32,522 nucleotides of DNA, from the NCBI GenBank assembly GCA_009377495.1, contig WHTZ01000072.1, positions 1-32,522 on the forward strand. The letters run 5' to 3'. The notes beneath the pieces are model-generated. The model was not told the origin of the DNA. It ran no database searches and saw nothing but the letters and a program-made list of their open reading frames with translations. Source of the stretch: Luteitalea sp. Its GTDB lineage: Bacteria > Acidobacteriota > Vicinamibacteria > Vicinamibacterales > Vicinamibacteraceae. How positions within the stretch are numbered: position 1 is the stretch's first letter; each line of letters opens with the position of its first letter. The translations under genes were made by a program, and so were the position numbers. This document shows positions 1 through 8,162 of the stretch, piece after piece.

Positions 1-1142
1 GTTGTTAGGCAACCTGATGGTTGCTAATCGGCCACTGGCGACACCGGCAGTCCTTGCCATTCCAATTTCGCGGCTGCTCTTACGAGGAATGCGGGGCCTT
101 GCAGGGCGCATGCAGCGGCGGGTCCTGTGGACTCATGGTGATGACTGGGATCCGACTGGCTCCTCAGGCCACGCTGACACCATGGCACGCTGTGCTCATC
201 ATCGTCGGGACACTGGTACTCGCCCTCACGAAAAATAGAGCCGGTTTGGATCATTGCCGTTGCGGCGGTGCTTGGTTTGGTGCTTCGGTCGCGTTCCGTA
301 GGTGCGCATGATGAGCGCGAGCTCCGCACAACCGCCGGCCTGCCGCCAGGCTCGGATAGAAGAGCTGACTCGTACTGCGATTTCTATGACCTACGTCAGC
401 TGGCCTCACCGGTTCGTTCAGCCAGTTGCGAAAATCGTCCAGTACGGCCAAGCAGTCGCAACGTATTGACACGCAGCCACTTACATCACCGAACAAGGCG
501 TCGGATCTGTAAGTTACTGATTTTATTACCTTTAATGGCGTGGCTCACCACACTGGACGATTTCCGCAACTGGCTCATCCGTGCAGCGTGATGCGAGGCC
601 TGTCTTGGTGACTCAGTGAGGGTCGGGTTCGAACCCGCCAGGACGCTTTACATTCTGTAAGTTGCAGATTCTGCAATGCCGTGATTGCCGTAAATGCCAG
701 CGTTGCCGTGACGCCTTGCACGCTATTGCACGCGCGGTCGCGGCGCCCACGGCCCTCGGTCTCGCCTCAAAATACGACATTGACCTCGCTAACGGGGTTT
801 TCTGCTGGGCGAGGAGTGCACGAGCGGCTTCCCTATCTGTTGCGTCAGTGCGGAACCATAATCAGGGACTTGCTCTCGATCAGTGCGGACTCGGAGATCG
901 CGAAGTACGAGCGACAGCTGTAAGCACCCTTTGCCGCCCTCGGTCGATACTGCTCTCACCGCTCGCCGTGTGCAACGTCCATTCGGAATTGGATCCAAAG
1001 CATCGATCTCAGTCCATCTGCATGGTGCACCTGCTTCGAGTTGGATGCCCGAGCACATCGCTACACCGGCCGCGTCACCTCGGCCACCGTTGAACCGAGT
1101 GCGTCTCCTACCATGGCTCTATACGCAGAGCGCGTGGGCGGG
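1..1142. other. Region without a convincing gene
   Basis: No reading frame here on either strand resembles a protein family I recognise, and the open frames look like chance GC-rich frames. It contains an inverted repeat (421-443 / 552-574) and, at about 628-641, a short palindromic stretch like a tRNA T-arm (GGGTTCGAACCC) with no matching 5' acceptor half. The next gene, selO, ends at 1143 on the minus strand, so this is sequence downstream of selO. It may be a decayed accessory segment. Confidence 0.5.
421..574. repeat. Inverted repeat, 23-bp arms, 108-bp spacer
   Basis: Positions 421-443 and 552-574 are reverse complements with one mismatch in 23 (an A/C difference in the middle). Because both arms can be read as the same peptide, DDFRNWL, one on each strand, they look like two inverted copies of a short coding or element end rather than a simple terminator. 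The spacer is AT-richer than its surroundings. I do not recognise the element. It could be the ends of a small non-autonomous mobile element or the trace of an inverted duplication. Confidence 0.6.
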
Positions 1143-2591
1143 CTACGTGCCGCAGAACGTGCGGTAAGGCTGCTCGCCCGAACTGGACGTGCTGAACATC
1201 GGCAAGTCGCGCCCATGGTCGTAGGGTGTCGCCAGCACGTCAAGCAGTCGCTCCATCACGGAATCGTCGTCCGCGTTGGTCGCCGCCTGGAGCGCCTCCT
1301 CCACGTTGTGATTGCGCGGGATGAACGCCGGGTTGTGCCGTCGCATTAGGTCCTCGGCCTCGGCGGGCGACTGCGGCTGCCGCCCGCGGCGCGCCGCCAA
1401 CCGATGATGCCACGCCTCGAGTTCGGGATCGGCGTTCGTGGAGTCCCCGACCAGGCGCCCGCTGGTCAGCGACCGGAAGGTGTTCGTGAAGTCGGCCGAC
1501 CGCCGCTGCATCCAGGCGAGGAGGTCGTCGACGAGCGCCTTGTCTCCTTCTTCCTGCGTGAACAGTCCAAGCTTCCCTCGCATGCCGTCGAGCCAGTGCT
1601 GCTCGAACAGGTCCGGGAAGCGGTCGAGCGCCGCCGTGGCACGCTCCACTGAGCGATCGACGTCCCGATCGAACAGCGGCAACATCGCTTCGGCAAGTCG
1701 GGCGAGGTTCCACTGCGCGACCGACGGCTGGTTACCGTACGCGTATCGCCCGCCATGGTCGATGGAGCTGAACACTGTGGCGGGATCGTACCTATCCATG
1801 AACGCGCACGGGCCGTAGTCGATCGTTTCGCCAGAGAGTGCCATGTTGTCGGTGTTCATCACGCCATGGATGAAGCCGACCAGCTGCCAGCGGGCGATCA
1901 GGTACGCCTGCCGTCCGAGGATCGCGTCAAACAGCGCGATGTGGCGCTCTGGCGAATCGGCGAGCTCCGGGTAGTGTCGCGCACGCGTGTAGTCCGCAAG
2001 CGCCCGCACGGCTTCCTGGTCGTCGTGTGCCGCTGCCCACTGCATGGTGCCGACGCGGATATGGCTCGCGGCAACGCGCGTCAGCACTGCGCCGTCGAGC
2101 ACCGTCTCGCGATAGACAGACTCGCCCGTCTTCACCACTGCCAGGCTCCGGGTGGTCGGAATGCCGAGCGCGTGCATCGCCTCGCTGATGATGTGTTCCC
2201 GCAGCATCGGCCCGAGCGCGGCGCGCCCGTCACCCCGGCGGGAGAACCGCGTCTGCCCTGCCCCTTTCAGTTGAATGTCCACGCGATCGCCGGATGGCGT
2301 GATCTGCTCGCCAAGCAGGATCGCACGGCCATCGCCGAGAGCAGTGAAGTGGCCGAACTGGTGGCCGGCGTACGCCTGCGCGATGGGTCGCCCGCCTTCG
2401 GGCACGGCATTGCCCGCGAAAATCGCGGCGCCTTCGAGACCCTCGAGCGCCTCCGGCTCGAGTCCGAGCATCGTCGCGAGCGGCCGGTTGAAAGCGGCCA
2501 GGCGCGGCTCGCGAACCGGAGTCGGTGCCTCATGCGAGTAGAAGAGCTGCGGCAGCTCCGCGTAGGTGTGCTCGAGGTGCCAGCCAGCCAT
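1143..2591 (-). CDS. selO: Protein adenylyltransferase SelO (YdiU/UPF0061)
   Basis: SelO is a pseudokinase-fold enzyme that transfers AMP from ATP to Ser/Thr/Tyr of target proteins and is linked to redox stress. The protein shows the family landmarks in order: AQAYAGHQFGHF, then LGDGRAILLGEQ, LKGAGQTRFSRRGDGRA, REHIISEAMHALGIPTTRSL, and the catalytic/metal segment HGVMNTDNMALSG followed by IDYGPCAFMD. The C-terminus ends FCGT; the near-terminal Cys occupies the region where eukaryotic SELENOO carries selenocysteine. From the chosen ATG (Met followed by AGWHLEHTYAELP) the protein is 482 residues, close to E. coli YdiU (478). Upstream in-frame ATGs at 2615 and 2666 exist. The one at 2615 has a weak GCAGG ahead of it, but homology with SelO begins around the chosen start. 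It stands alone on the minus strand. Confidence 0.93.
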   Translation of the reverse strand: MAGWHLEHTYAELPQLFYSHEAPTPVREPRLAAFNRPLATMLGLEPEALEGLEGAAIFAGNAVPEGGRPIAQAYAGHQFGHFTALGDGRAILLGEQITPSGDRVDIQLKGAGQTRFSRRGDGRAALGPMLREHIISEAMHALGIPTTRSLAVVKTGESVYRETVLDGAVLTRVAASHIRVGTMQWAAAHDDQEAVRALADYTRARHYPELADSPERHIALFDAILGRQAYLIARWQLVGFIHGVMNTDNMALSGETIDYGPCAFMDRYDPATVFSSIDHGGRYAYGNQPSVAQWNLARLAEAMLPLFDRDVDRSVERATAALDRFPDLFEQHWLDGMRGKLGLFTQEEGDKALVDDLLAWMQRRSADFTNTFRSLTSGRLVGDSTNADPELEAWHHRLAARRGRQPQSPAEAEDLMRRHNPAFIPRNHNVEEALQAATNADDDSVMERLLDVLATPYDHGRDLPMFSTSSSGEQPYRTFCGT

Positions 2592-3347
2592 GTGACCATC
2601 ATAGCGGGCGAGCATCCTGCCGTGGCTTGCCGGGAATGCTTTGGGCGCATCCGGAGCTGCGTGCAACGCTCACGATCCGACGATCGCTTCGAGATCACAT
2701 TCCCGCCGCCCAGCGCAGTATCCCGTGGCAACAATCGCCACGTACCGTCCTGATAGCAGGCTCGCCACGAGCTTGTCGTCTCGGTGCTCGATCGACCGGG
2801 CCAGCGCGATCCATCCGCGACGCACACGAGCCGGTGACTCCGCCGGTCCCACGATGACGCCAACAGAGATCCTGGCTGATCTGTCGTCCGACCAACCCGA
2901 GTCACCTCGCGAACGCCGGAGTCGGCTGACGGTCATCGGTCTATGCTCCTCAGGCCGTTGCTAAGCGCGATCGATTTCGGCCTCGCCAATCCGTCGGGTA
3001 CTTGGCCCGAAGAGGCGACGCTCTTCTGTTACGCGTTGTACGTGCCCGCCAAGTGGCGTGACCCTCGAGCATACCCACTTGACGGCCTCTCAAACGCCGC
3101 AGTGTCCGTCCGTGGCGTAGCGCGCGGCTTGTCGGTTCACTGAACGGTCTGCATATTAGAGAGACCAGACAGGATCAGCGTTCGTGACGTACCGAGGCCT
3201 GGTGCTCCTGTCAGGTGCAGCGTCGCCTAGGGACAGAAGCCGTTTCTCGACGGGAAGAAGGTGTCACGGGCCGCTTTGACATGTCACTGGCCGCTGCTGG
3301 ACAGGGCCCACCGCGCAGAATTACGCTTGTACGCGAGGTCCGCAACC
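2592..3347. other. Intergenic region between selO and DUF420 gene
   Basis: About 750 bp with no gene I can support. A minus-strand frame at 2670-2936 (88 codons) and a plus-strand frame at 2943-3143 (66 codons) are open, but neither has a clear ribosome site or recognisable motif. It must hold the selO promoter (reading left) and the promoter of the DUF420 gene (reading right), though I cannot pick out good -35/-10 boxes. Confidence 0.4.
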
Positions 3348-3887
3348 TTGGATGCCGCCGCCACGCTAACGCCCCGGTCCGATCGAGCCTTCTTCCTCTT
3401 CAACGCGCTCATCTCCAGCGCGGCCGTGGCGTTCATCGCCTTCATCTTGCTGCGGGACAGGACGGCGGCGGGCGACCCCGACCTGGCCTTCATGCCCGCC
3501 GTCAATGCGGTCTGCAACGGGCTCTCTGCGCTGTGCCTGGTCGTGGGCTACGTGGCCATACGCCGGCGGGCGGTCCATTTGCACCGTGTGTGCATGGTCT
3601 CAGCCTTCATCCTGTCCGCCGTCTTCCTGGTGGGCTACCTCGCTTACCACTTCGTCCACGGAGACACCACGTTCACGGGCACGGGGCCCCTCCGGGTGGT
3701 GTACTTCTTCATCTTGATCACCCACGTGGTCCTGTCCATCACCGTGGTGCCGCTCGCGCTCACCTCGTTCTACTTCGCCTTCACCCACGCCTTCGGACGC
3801 CACCGGCGTTTGAATCGCGTGTTCCTGCCTATTTGGCTCTACGTCTCGGTCACCGGGGTCGTCATCTTCCTTCTACTACGCGCGTAG
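3348..3887 (+). CDS. DUF420 family membrane protein
   Basis: Small integral membrane protein of the DUF420 (YozB-like) family, whose members are often found with cytochrome oxidase or haem-copper assembly genes. I see four to five hydrophobic spans, for example FFLFNALISSAAVAFIAFI, LSALCLVVGYVAI and the C-terminal LYVSVTGVVIFLLL, with conserved His residues after membrane segments (HLHRVCM, AYHFVHGD, ITHVVLS, HRRLNRV). The proposed start is a TTG with GAGG nine bases upstream, giving 179 residues. An ATG at 3282 or a GTG-type start at 3261 would add an unusual N-terminal extension. It is convergent with nfu, separated by 68 bp. The membrane-bound nature is well supported; a role in oxidase assembly is only family inference. 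Confidence 0.85.
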   Translation: MDAAATLTPRSDRAFFLFNALISSAAVAFIAFILLRDRTAAGDPDLAFMPAVNAVCNGLSALCLVVGYVAIRRRAVHLHRVCMVSAFILSAVFLVGYLAYHFVHGDTTFTGTGPLRVVYFFILITHVVLSITVVPLALTSFYFAFTHAFGRHRRLNRVFLPIWLYVSVTGVVIFLLLRA

Positions 3888-3955
3888 CGGAGCCGGTCTT
3901 CGACAATTTCATCGTTCCTCCGGTGTTGTCATCGAAGCCATCGAAGCCTCCTGCT

Positions 3956-4582
3956 TTACCCTGTCCGCTCGTAGAATGGCTTCTTCCCTGCCGCGTGGTC
4001 CGTGGTGTCGACGATGTCCACGATCTCCGGTGCGACCCTCCGCACCATGACCTCGAACCCGTGTCGCAGAGTCACTTGAGAGGCCGCGCATCCCTGGCAC
4101 CCGCCACTCATGGCGACAAACAGGTTTCTGTCCCTCACGTCGACAATGGAAATCTGCCCGCCGTGGGCCGCGATGGAACGGTTCACTTGCTGGTCCAAGA
4201 GTTCCTGAACAACCGCACGAACCTCGGCGTCGGTGCGCCCCCACGCACCTGCGGTGCGAGGGGCCTCGAGGATGGCCGGCACCCCCGTGACGAGCTGCGC
4301 ACGGATGACCGTTCCGATCCCCGGTTTGAGTGCGGCCCACGAGGCTCCTGAGTCCTTCCCGACCGTCACGACGTTCTCAGCAACGAGCACGTGCGCGACG
4401 CCGGGAAGCGTGAACAACCGCTCGACGAGGGGCGAACCAGCGGCCAATTCTTTGGCGTGGAAGAAGAAGGGACCACCCGGATGCACCGTCCGACTTACGG
4501 TGAACTTGCACGTGTCGGGATCGGCGACGGAGGTCTCGGCGCGGATCGTGATCGTCGCGTCGACAGGCAGGACATCAGACAT
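3956..4582 (-). CDS. Nfu-type Fe-S cluster carrier (Nfu_N + NifU C-domain)
   Basis: Fe-S cluster carrier that takes a [4Fe-4S] cluster from the assembly machinery and hands it to client enzymes. Residues about 15-105 form the Nfu N-terminal domain (KFTVSRTVHPGGPFFF, LFTLPGVAHVLVAENVVTVGK). Residues about 117-195 form the NifU-like C-terminal domain with the cluster-binding motif GGCQGCAAS (Cys162 and Cys165). Length 208 matches two-domain bacterial Nfu proteins. Its ATG overlaps the end of the upstream mrp gene by 8 bp, so the two are probably translationally coupled, fitting a shared job in Fe-S delivery. It is the last gene of the minus-strand operon that begins with the bacilliredoxin. Confidence 0.95.
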   Translation of the reverse strand: MSDVLPVDATITIRAETSVADPDTCKFTVSRTVHPGGPFFFHAKELAAGSPLVERLFTLPGVAHVLVAENVVTVGKDSGASWAALKPGIGTVIRAQLVTGVPAILEAPRTAGAWGRTDAEVRAVVQELLDQQVNRSIAAHGGQISIVDVRDRNLFVAMSGGCQGCAASQVTLRHGFEVMVRRVAPEIVDIVDTTDHAAGKKPFYERTG

Positions 4583-5834
4583 CTTCCACGACCTTGGCCG
4601 CGTCGCGCTCAGCGAGGGCCCGCAGGTGCTTGAACGAGTAGATCCCGGTACTGTGGCCGTCGTTCCAGCCGAAAGTGATGGCGTAATTGCCTCCGCTGGT
4701 GATCGTGCGTGGGGCCACGTCCGGCAGCACGCTCTTTGGATCGAGGAGCGGCCGTCCGCTCATTTCCTCGACGCAGCGGGCGCACGGGCATGCCAGTCGA
4801 AGGTCCCGGACGTCGAAGTCGTCACGGTGCCCGTCCTCCCAGAGCACAGACAACGTGCGCGCATCTCGCCGCCGGAAACCGACGGGAGTGGTCTGGGAAC
4901 CCGTCGGCCGGACAGCGCTCTCTACCCAGGCCGGCTCACCCTCGTTGGTTTCCCAGGTCCACGCGAACGGCTTCAGCACCGTTGTTGGGAGTCCCTGGAG
5001 TCGGCCAGCGAGTTCCGTGGCGATAGCGACGTAGGCCTGGGCTGCGAAGGAGGTCGGCTTCTCGAGCACGATCGGACGCCCTTCGTCACCGCCCGTGACG
5101 ATGTCGGCGTCGAGAGGAATCGCACCCAGGAACGGGACGCCGAGCTGCCGACTGAGCCGCTCGCCACCGCCGCGGCGGAAGACGTCCGTGCCCTTTCCAC
5201 AGTGAGGGCACGTGAAGGTGCTCATATTCTCGATGATACCGAGGATGGAAACATGCACGGTCTCGAACATTCGCAGCCCGCGGCGGGCGATCTTGAGGCT
5301 CACATCCTGCGGCGTCGTCACGATGACCGCGCCGGACAGAGGAACGCTCTGGGCCAACGTCAGTTGCGTGTCGCCGGTCCCGGGCGGGAGGTCGATAATC
5401 AAATAGTCCAGGTGTCCCCACTGCACGGAGCCGATGAACATTTGTAGGTACTTGCTCACCATCGGCCCGCGCAAGATGGCCGGCTCGTCGTCCCCGGTGA
5501 GCATGCCCATCGATATCGCCTTCAGGCCGTGCCGGTCCGCGGGGATGATCTTCTGGTCCGCGGCCAGCGCGGGCGGCTGGCCGGTGGAAAGTCCCAGCAT
5601 CACGGGGATGCTCGGGCCTAGGACGTCCGCGTCAACGAGCCCGATGCGACCGCCGAGTTGCTGGAGCGCGAACGCGAGATTCACGCTGACGGTGGACTTC
5701 CCCACGCCGCCCTTGCCGCTGCCCACCGCGATGACGTGCCTGATTCCTGGCAGCTTTTCATGACCGGCGGAAGGCTGCTGGGACGACGCGTTTGGCGCGC
5801 GGTCATGGTTGTGGTGCGGACCGGTGGTCTGCAT
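4575..5834 (-). CDS. mrp: Mrp/NBP35-family Fe-S carrier ATPase fused to DUF971
   Basis: P-loop ATPase of the Mrp/ApbC/NBP35 family, which binds and transfers Fe-S clusters. The deviant Walker A GSGKGGVGKST lies at residues 38-48, followed by GLVDADVLGPSIPVML, the switch region YLIIDLPPGTGD, and the cluster-bridging CPHC motif (Cys209/Cys212). A C-terminal DUF971 domain (about 315-415) contains LRLACPCARCVEE and GNYAITFGWNDGHSTGIY. This Mrp-DUF971 fusion is known in several uncultivated phyla. The usual N-terminal MIP18/DUF59 domain is absent, but a stand-alone DUF59 protein is encoded at 12452-12790, which could supply it. A His-rich N-terminus precedes the domain. It is followed by nfu with an 8-bp overlap and preceded by the broken Rieske gene. 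Confidence 0.95.
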   Translation of the reverse strand: MQTTGPHHNHDRAPNASSQQPSAGHEKLPGIRHVIAVGSGKGGVGKSTVSVNLAFALQQLGGRIGLVDADVLGPSIPVMLGLSTGQPPALAADQKIIPADRHGLKAISMGMLTGDDEPAILRGPMVSKYLQMFIGSVQWGHLDYLIIDLPPGTGDTQLTLAQSVPLSGAVIVTTPQDVSLKIARRGLRMFETVHVSILGIIENMSTFTCPHCGKGTDVFRRGGGERLSRQLGVPFLGAIPLDADIVTGGDEGRPIVLEKPTSFAAQAYVAIATELAGRLQGLPTTVLKPFAWTWETNEGEPAWVESAVRPTGSQTTPVGFRRRDARTLSVLWEDGHRDDFDVRDLRLACPCARCVEEMSGRPLLDPKSVLPDVAPRTITSGGNYAITFGWNDGHSTGIYSFKHLRALAERDAAKVVEDV

Positions 5835-5877
5835 GCCTCAAGCTTCCTTTCCTTCTGGCCGCGCGATGCGGTCGTTC

Positions 5878-6173
5878 CTACATCGCGACCTCGATGTCGC
5901 TTTCCGTCACGCGGACGCCGTAGCGCGCGACGGCTTGCTGGGCCGGCGGACCAACGACCTCCCCTGTCCGAACGTCGAACCTCGCGCCGTGTCAGGGGCA
6001 GGTCACTTCGTGCCCGAGATCTCTGCCTCAGCCAAGGGACCGCCCTTATGCGTGCACGTGCTGTCGAGCGCGAAGAACTGACCCTCGACGTTGAAGAGGG
6101 CGATCGACTTGCCCTGGACGTCGACGAGTCGTGCCTGACCGGGCTCGATTTCGCTTGTCGTCGCTACTTTCAC
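5878..6173 (-). pseudogene. Rieske [2Fe-2S] ferredoxin, broken
   Basis: Reading right to left from a GTG at 6173, the frame encodes a small Rieske ferredoxin: N-terminal VKVATTSEIEPGQARLVDV, then the first cluster box STCTHKGGPLAEAE. A one-base deletion near 6002-6006 (AAGTGACC where AAGGTGACC is expected) throws it out of frame. The second cluster box then reads CP-stop-HGARFDV because Trp TGG is TGA at 5992-5994. Beyond the lesions the tail VGPPAQQAVARYGVRVTESDIEVAM ends in TAG at 5878. Total 296 bp equals 98 codons plus stop minus one base. It is a paralogue of the intact Rieske gene at 14410. Two independent lesions make sequencing error less likely. Confidence 0.85.
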
Positions 6174-6254
6174 AAAAAGTCAGCCAAGGATCGACAGCCC
6201 GCGAAGGAGCCGCGACAGACCGTCTCAGCGCTTCGGGAGAGCGTGCCGGTCAGA

Positions 6255-6440
6255 TCACCGCTCGACCCACTCGGCAAAGCGGGGAGGGACTTCGTTCCAC
6301 ACGATCATCGTCCGCAGTACGCGGTCATCACGGAGGAGTTCACGCGCGCCGGCGCGCGCTTCCTCTAAGGTGGCGTACCGCACAGACGTCAACGCCGAAT
6401 CGATCGTGCCTTGCCGCATAATTCCGTGCAGCTTATACAT
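6255..6440 (-). CDS. Small uncharacterised protein in Fe-S operon
   Basis: A 61-residue protein starting MYKLHGIMRQG and ending VPPRFAEWVER. I cannot assign it to a family. The body is helical and charged (LEEARAGARELLRDD) and is followed by a beta-like RTMIVWNEVPP segment. It has no Cys, no signal peptide and no membrane span. It sits between the nitrite/sulfite reductase remnant and the Rieske remnant in the same direction, so it was probably co-transcribed with them. The ATG at 6440 has no strong ribosome site; ATG at 6422 is an alternative. Codon use is like its neighbours, which supports a real gene. Confidence 0.6.
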   Translation of the reverse strand: MYKLHGIMRQGTIDSALTSVRYATLEEARAGARELLRDDRVLRTMIVWNEVPPRFAEWVER

Positions 6441-6491
6441 GCGCCGCCTGCAACCCAGCGTCACCGGTTCGTAGAAAGCCGAGCATCCGAA

Positions 6492-6988
6492 TCAGACGCT
6501 GCACCTGCCTTCCTGGATCTCGGGGTGGAACTCCGTCTCCTCGGCCAGATCCACGTAGTCCTGCCGTACGGGCAGCAGGTGATGTTGCGCACCGAGTTCC
6601 CGCAGACTTCGCCCGTGGTGACACCAACGTCGGCGAGGAGCTGCATCGCCAGCTCCACATCGTGCAGCTTCACGAAATGGAACTGGATGTTCTGGCGTGT
6701 GGTGATGTGGCCAAAGCCGCGCGAGTAGGTCTCGGCCACCGTCGTAAAGGCGTAAAGCTGCCGCGCGTCGAGCACCCCTTGCGGCACCTTCACCCGAAGC
6801 ATGTGGACGTCACCGTCCTGCCTCTGGCCATAGGTGCCGCGGACCAGGCGGAACGCGCGCCACTGGTCGGGGCCGATCGCCCCGCGCTCAAACGTCTCCA
6901 GCGTGGCGAGGAACTCGTCGATGTCGTGCTGGTCGGCGAACGAGCGACGCGCGCGATCAAGGGTCTTCGGGTCGTCGATGGCTGACAT
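6492..6988 (-). pseudogene. Nitrite/sulfite reductase, 5' part plus short tail
   Basis: The first about 140 residues are the N-terminal ferredoxin-like half domain of the sirohaem nitrite/sulfite reductase family: GTYGQRQDGDVHMLRVKVP, then YSRGFGHITTRQNIQFHFV, and GVTTGEVCGNSVRNITCCPYG. A complete enzyme has about 500 or more residues and a C-terminal 4Fe-4S/sirohaem centre, which is missing. After CCPYG the frame runs on as nonsense. One base over, however, the sequence reads DYVDLAEETEFHPEIQEGRC plus SV and a stop at 6492. That tail resembles the one at 20738 (DYVDLAETDEF...GECAS), so it may be the true C-terminus joined after a large internal deletion. The gene follows the bacilliredoxin gene in the same operon. 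Confidence 0.8.
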
Positions 6989-7040
6989 ATGAATTTTGCG
7001 TAGTCAACGCCGCGCGTTATCGAAGGCATCGCGCCACGTC

Positions 7041-7075
7041 GGACCAAGGACCAAGAACGAAGGACTGAAGGACTA
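7041..7075. repeat. Degenerate 7-bp tandem repeat
   Basis: Five consecutive heptamers read GGACCAA, GGACCAA, GAACGAA, GGACTGA and AGGACTA. They lie in the spacer between the bacilliredoxin gene and the reductase remnant and run into the bacilliredoxin stop codon. A second array of the same style is at 22901-22977. Heptameric tandem repeats between genes are known from cyanobacteria and are also seen in other large GC-rich genomes; their role here is unknown. Confidence 0.65.
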
Positions 7076-7516
7076 CGCCTGCGCCCGCTGCGCGGGAGGG
7101 GCGCAGAACCTATCGAACGCCTCCGTGAGGATGCGCGCGATCGTCTCGGCCGTCTGGTTCTCAATCTGATGCCGCTCCAGCATGTACAGCAGCTGGCCGT
7201 CGCGGAGGATCGCGATGGAAGGTGACGAAGGCCGGTGCGCGGCGCAGTAGCTGCGCACCCGCTCGGTGGCTTCGATGTCGGCACCGGCGAAGACGGTCGC
7301 CACGACGTCCGGCTTAACGGGGTGCCTAAGCGCGAGCGCCACGCCGGGTCGAGCTTTGCCCGCCGCGCACCCGCACATCGAGTTCACGACCACCATGACG
7401 GTGGCCGACTTCTGTCGCACGACCGCGTCGACCTCACCCGATGTTCGTAGCTCCTGCACCCCCAGGCGCGTCAGCTCCTCCCGCATGGGGGCGATGAAGG
7501 ATTCCGGATAAGGCAT
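7073..7516 (-). CDS. BrxA/BrxB family bacilliredoxin
   Basis: Thioredoxin-fold protein of the YphP/YqiW (DUF1094) family. In Firmicutes these remove bacillithiol from protein cysteines after oxidative stress. The 147-residue protein has the family CGC motif (SMCGCAAGKARPG, Cys48/Cys50), the opening PYPESFIAPMREELTRLG, and the later VFAGADIEATERVR and PSSPSIAILRDGQLLYMLER segments. The ATG at 7516 is preceded by GAGGAAAA, a good ribosome site. It is the first gene of the minus-strand operon and lies directly downstream of a promoter with an Rrf2/IscR-like operator. Whether this organism makes bacillithiol cannot be told from the window. Confidence 0.93.
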   Translation of the reverse strand: MPYPESFIAPMREELTRLGVQELRTSGEVDAVVRQKSATVMVVVNSMCGCAAGKARPGVALALRHPVKPDVVATVFAGADIEATERVRSYCAAHRPSSPSIAILRDGQLLYMLERHQIENQTAETIARILTEAFDRFCAPPAQRAQA

Positions 7517-7566
7517 CGCGTGTTTTCCTCTTCCAACACCAATCGAATCAAATCGCGGTCTTGAAA

Positions 7567-7615
7567 TACGACTAAATTAGTCCTATATTAACAGAGGGCC
7601 GGCTGGCATTGTCAA
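7567..7615 (-). promoter_or_regulatory. Promoter with Rrf2/IscR-like palindromic operator
   Basis: On the minus strand a consensus -35 TTGACA (7610-7615) is followed 18-19 bases on by an AT-rich -10 region (TTAATA/TAATAT, 7585-7591). Immediately downstream, at 7567-7585, lies the palindrome TACGACTAAATTAGTCCTA with a perfect core GACTAA-A-TTAGTC. The core fits the central GACT-5 bases-AGTC part of the type 1 IscR site; the outer ATA/TAT flanks fit only partly. Its position over the likely transcription start would suit a repressor of the bacilliredoxin-to-nfu operon. It could also affect the divergent DksA-like gene. The regulator itself is not in the window. Confidence 0.65.
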
Positions 7616-7743
7616 CTTGAGCGAAATTCGGGCTGAAAGAAACTGAACAACAAGATCGAGACTCCTGATTTCCGGGCACTTTCAGGCGGCGCCGGATGTC
7701 CCGGAAAGGGCAAATCCAGTAAGGTGACAATGCCACCACGATT

Positions 7744-8160
7744 GTGAAAATGAACAAGAACCCCAACGAAGGCCTCAAGCGAAGCCTCGCGGAGCGCAAG
7801 CGGGAGATCTTAAGGGAGATCCAGGACAAGTTCCGCGATGTGCGCGCCGAGGCGGAATGGAAGGAAACGAGTGAGGAGCTTGGCACGGGGGGAATCTTCG
7901 AAGCCGACACCCAGCAAGATATCGAGTTCGCGCTTATTCAGATGAAGGCGGAAACTCTCGATCAAATCAATCAAGCGTTGTCTCGGTTGGATGAGGGCAC
8001 CTACGGATATTGTCTCGAGTGCGGCGAGGAGATTCCTAAGCGGCGCTTGCGTGCGCTGCCCTTCGCGATTCGGTGCAAGGACTGCGAGGAGGCGCTGGAG
8101 GTGGCGGAGGAGCGCGTCAGGGACCGGCTCTTGATGGTTGGTTCGCACGTTGAGCGATAA
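7744..8160 (+). CDS. TraR/DksA family zinc-finger protein
   Basis: DksA-like protein: an N-terminal coiled-coil (LKRSLAERKREILREIQDKF onward, residues about 8-85) followed by a C4 zinc finger, CLECGEEIPKRRLRALPFAIRCKDC (Cys90, 93, 111, 114). Such proteins bind RNA polymerase through the secondary channel and alter promoter response, often with ppGpp. The coiled-coil tip carries an acidic sequence (EEL, FEAD). Length is 138 residues from GTG at 7744 or 136 from ATG at 7750. It is the first gene of the plus-strand cluster and ends 2 bp before nadA, suggesting co-transcription. Confidence 0.92.
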   Translation: MKMNKNPNEGLKRSLAERKREILREIQDKFRDVRAEAEWKETSEELGTGGIFEADTQQDIEFALIQMKAETLDQINQALSRLDEGTYGYCLECGEEIPKRRLRALPFAIRCKDCEEALEVAEERVRDRLLMVGSHVER

Positions 8161-8162
8161 CC

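Noticed and set aside
1..10. GTTAGGC at the window edge, matching the attC R' core
   Set aside because: Only the half-site is inside the window; a 7-base match alone has no weight.
628..650. tRNA-like T-arm GGGTTCGAACCC followed by GCCAGGACGC
   Set aside because: No 5' acceptor, D-arm or anticodon arm could be paired with it, and the T-loop would be one base short; not called as a tRNA gene.
2670..2936. Minus-strand 88-codon frame upstream of selO
   Set aside because: No recognisable motif or ribosome site; the frame is kept open by GC-rich composition.
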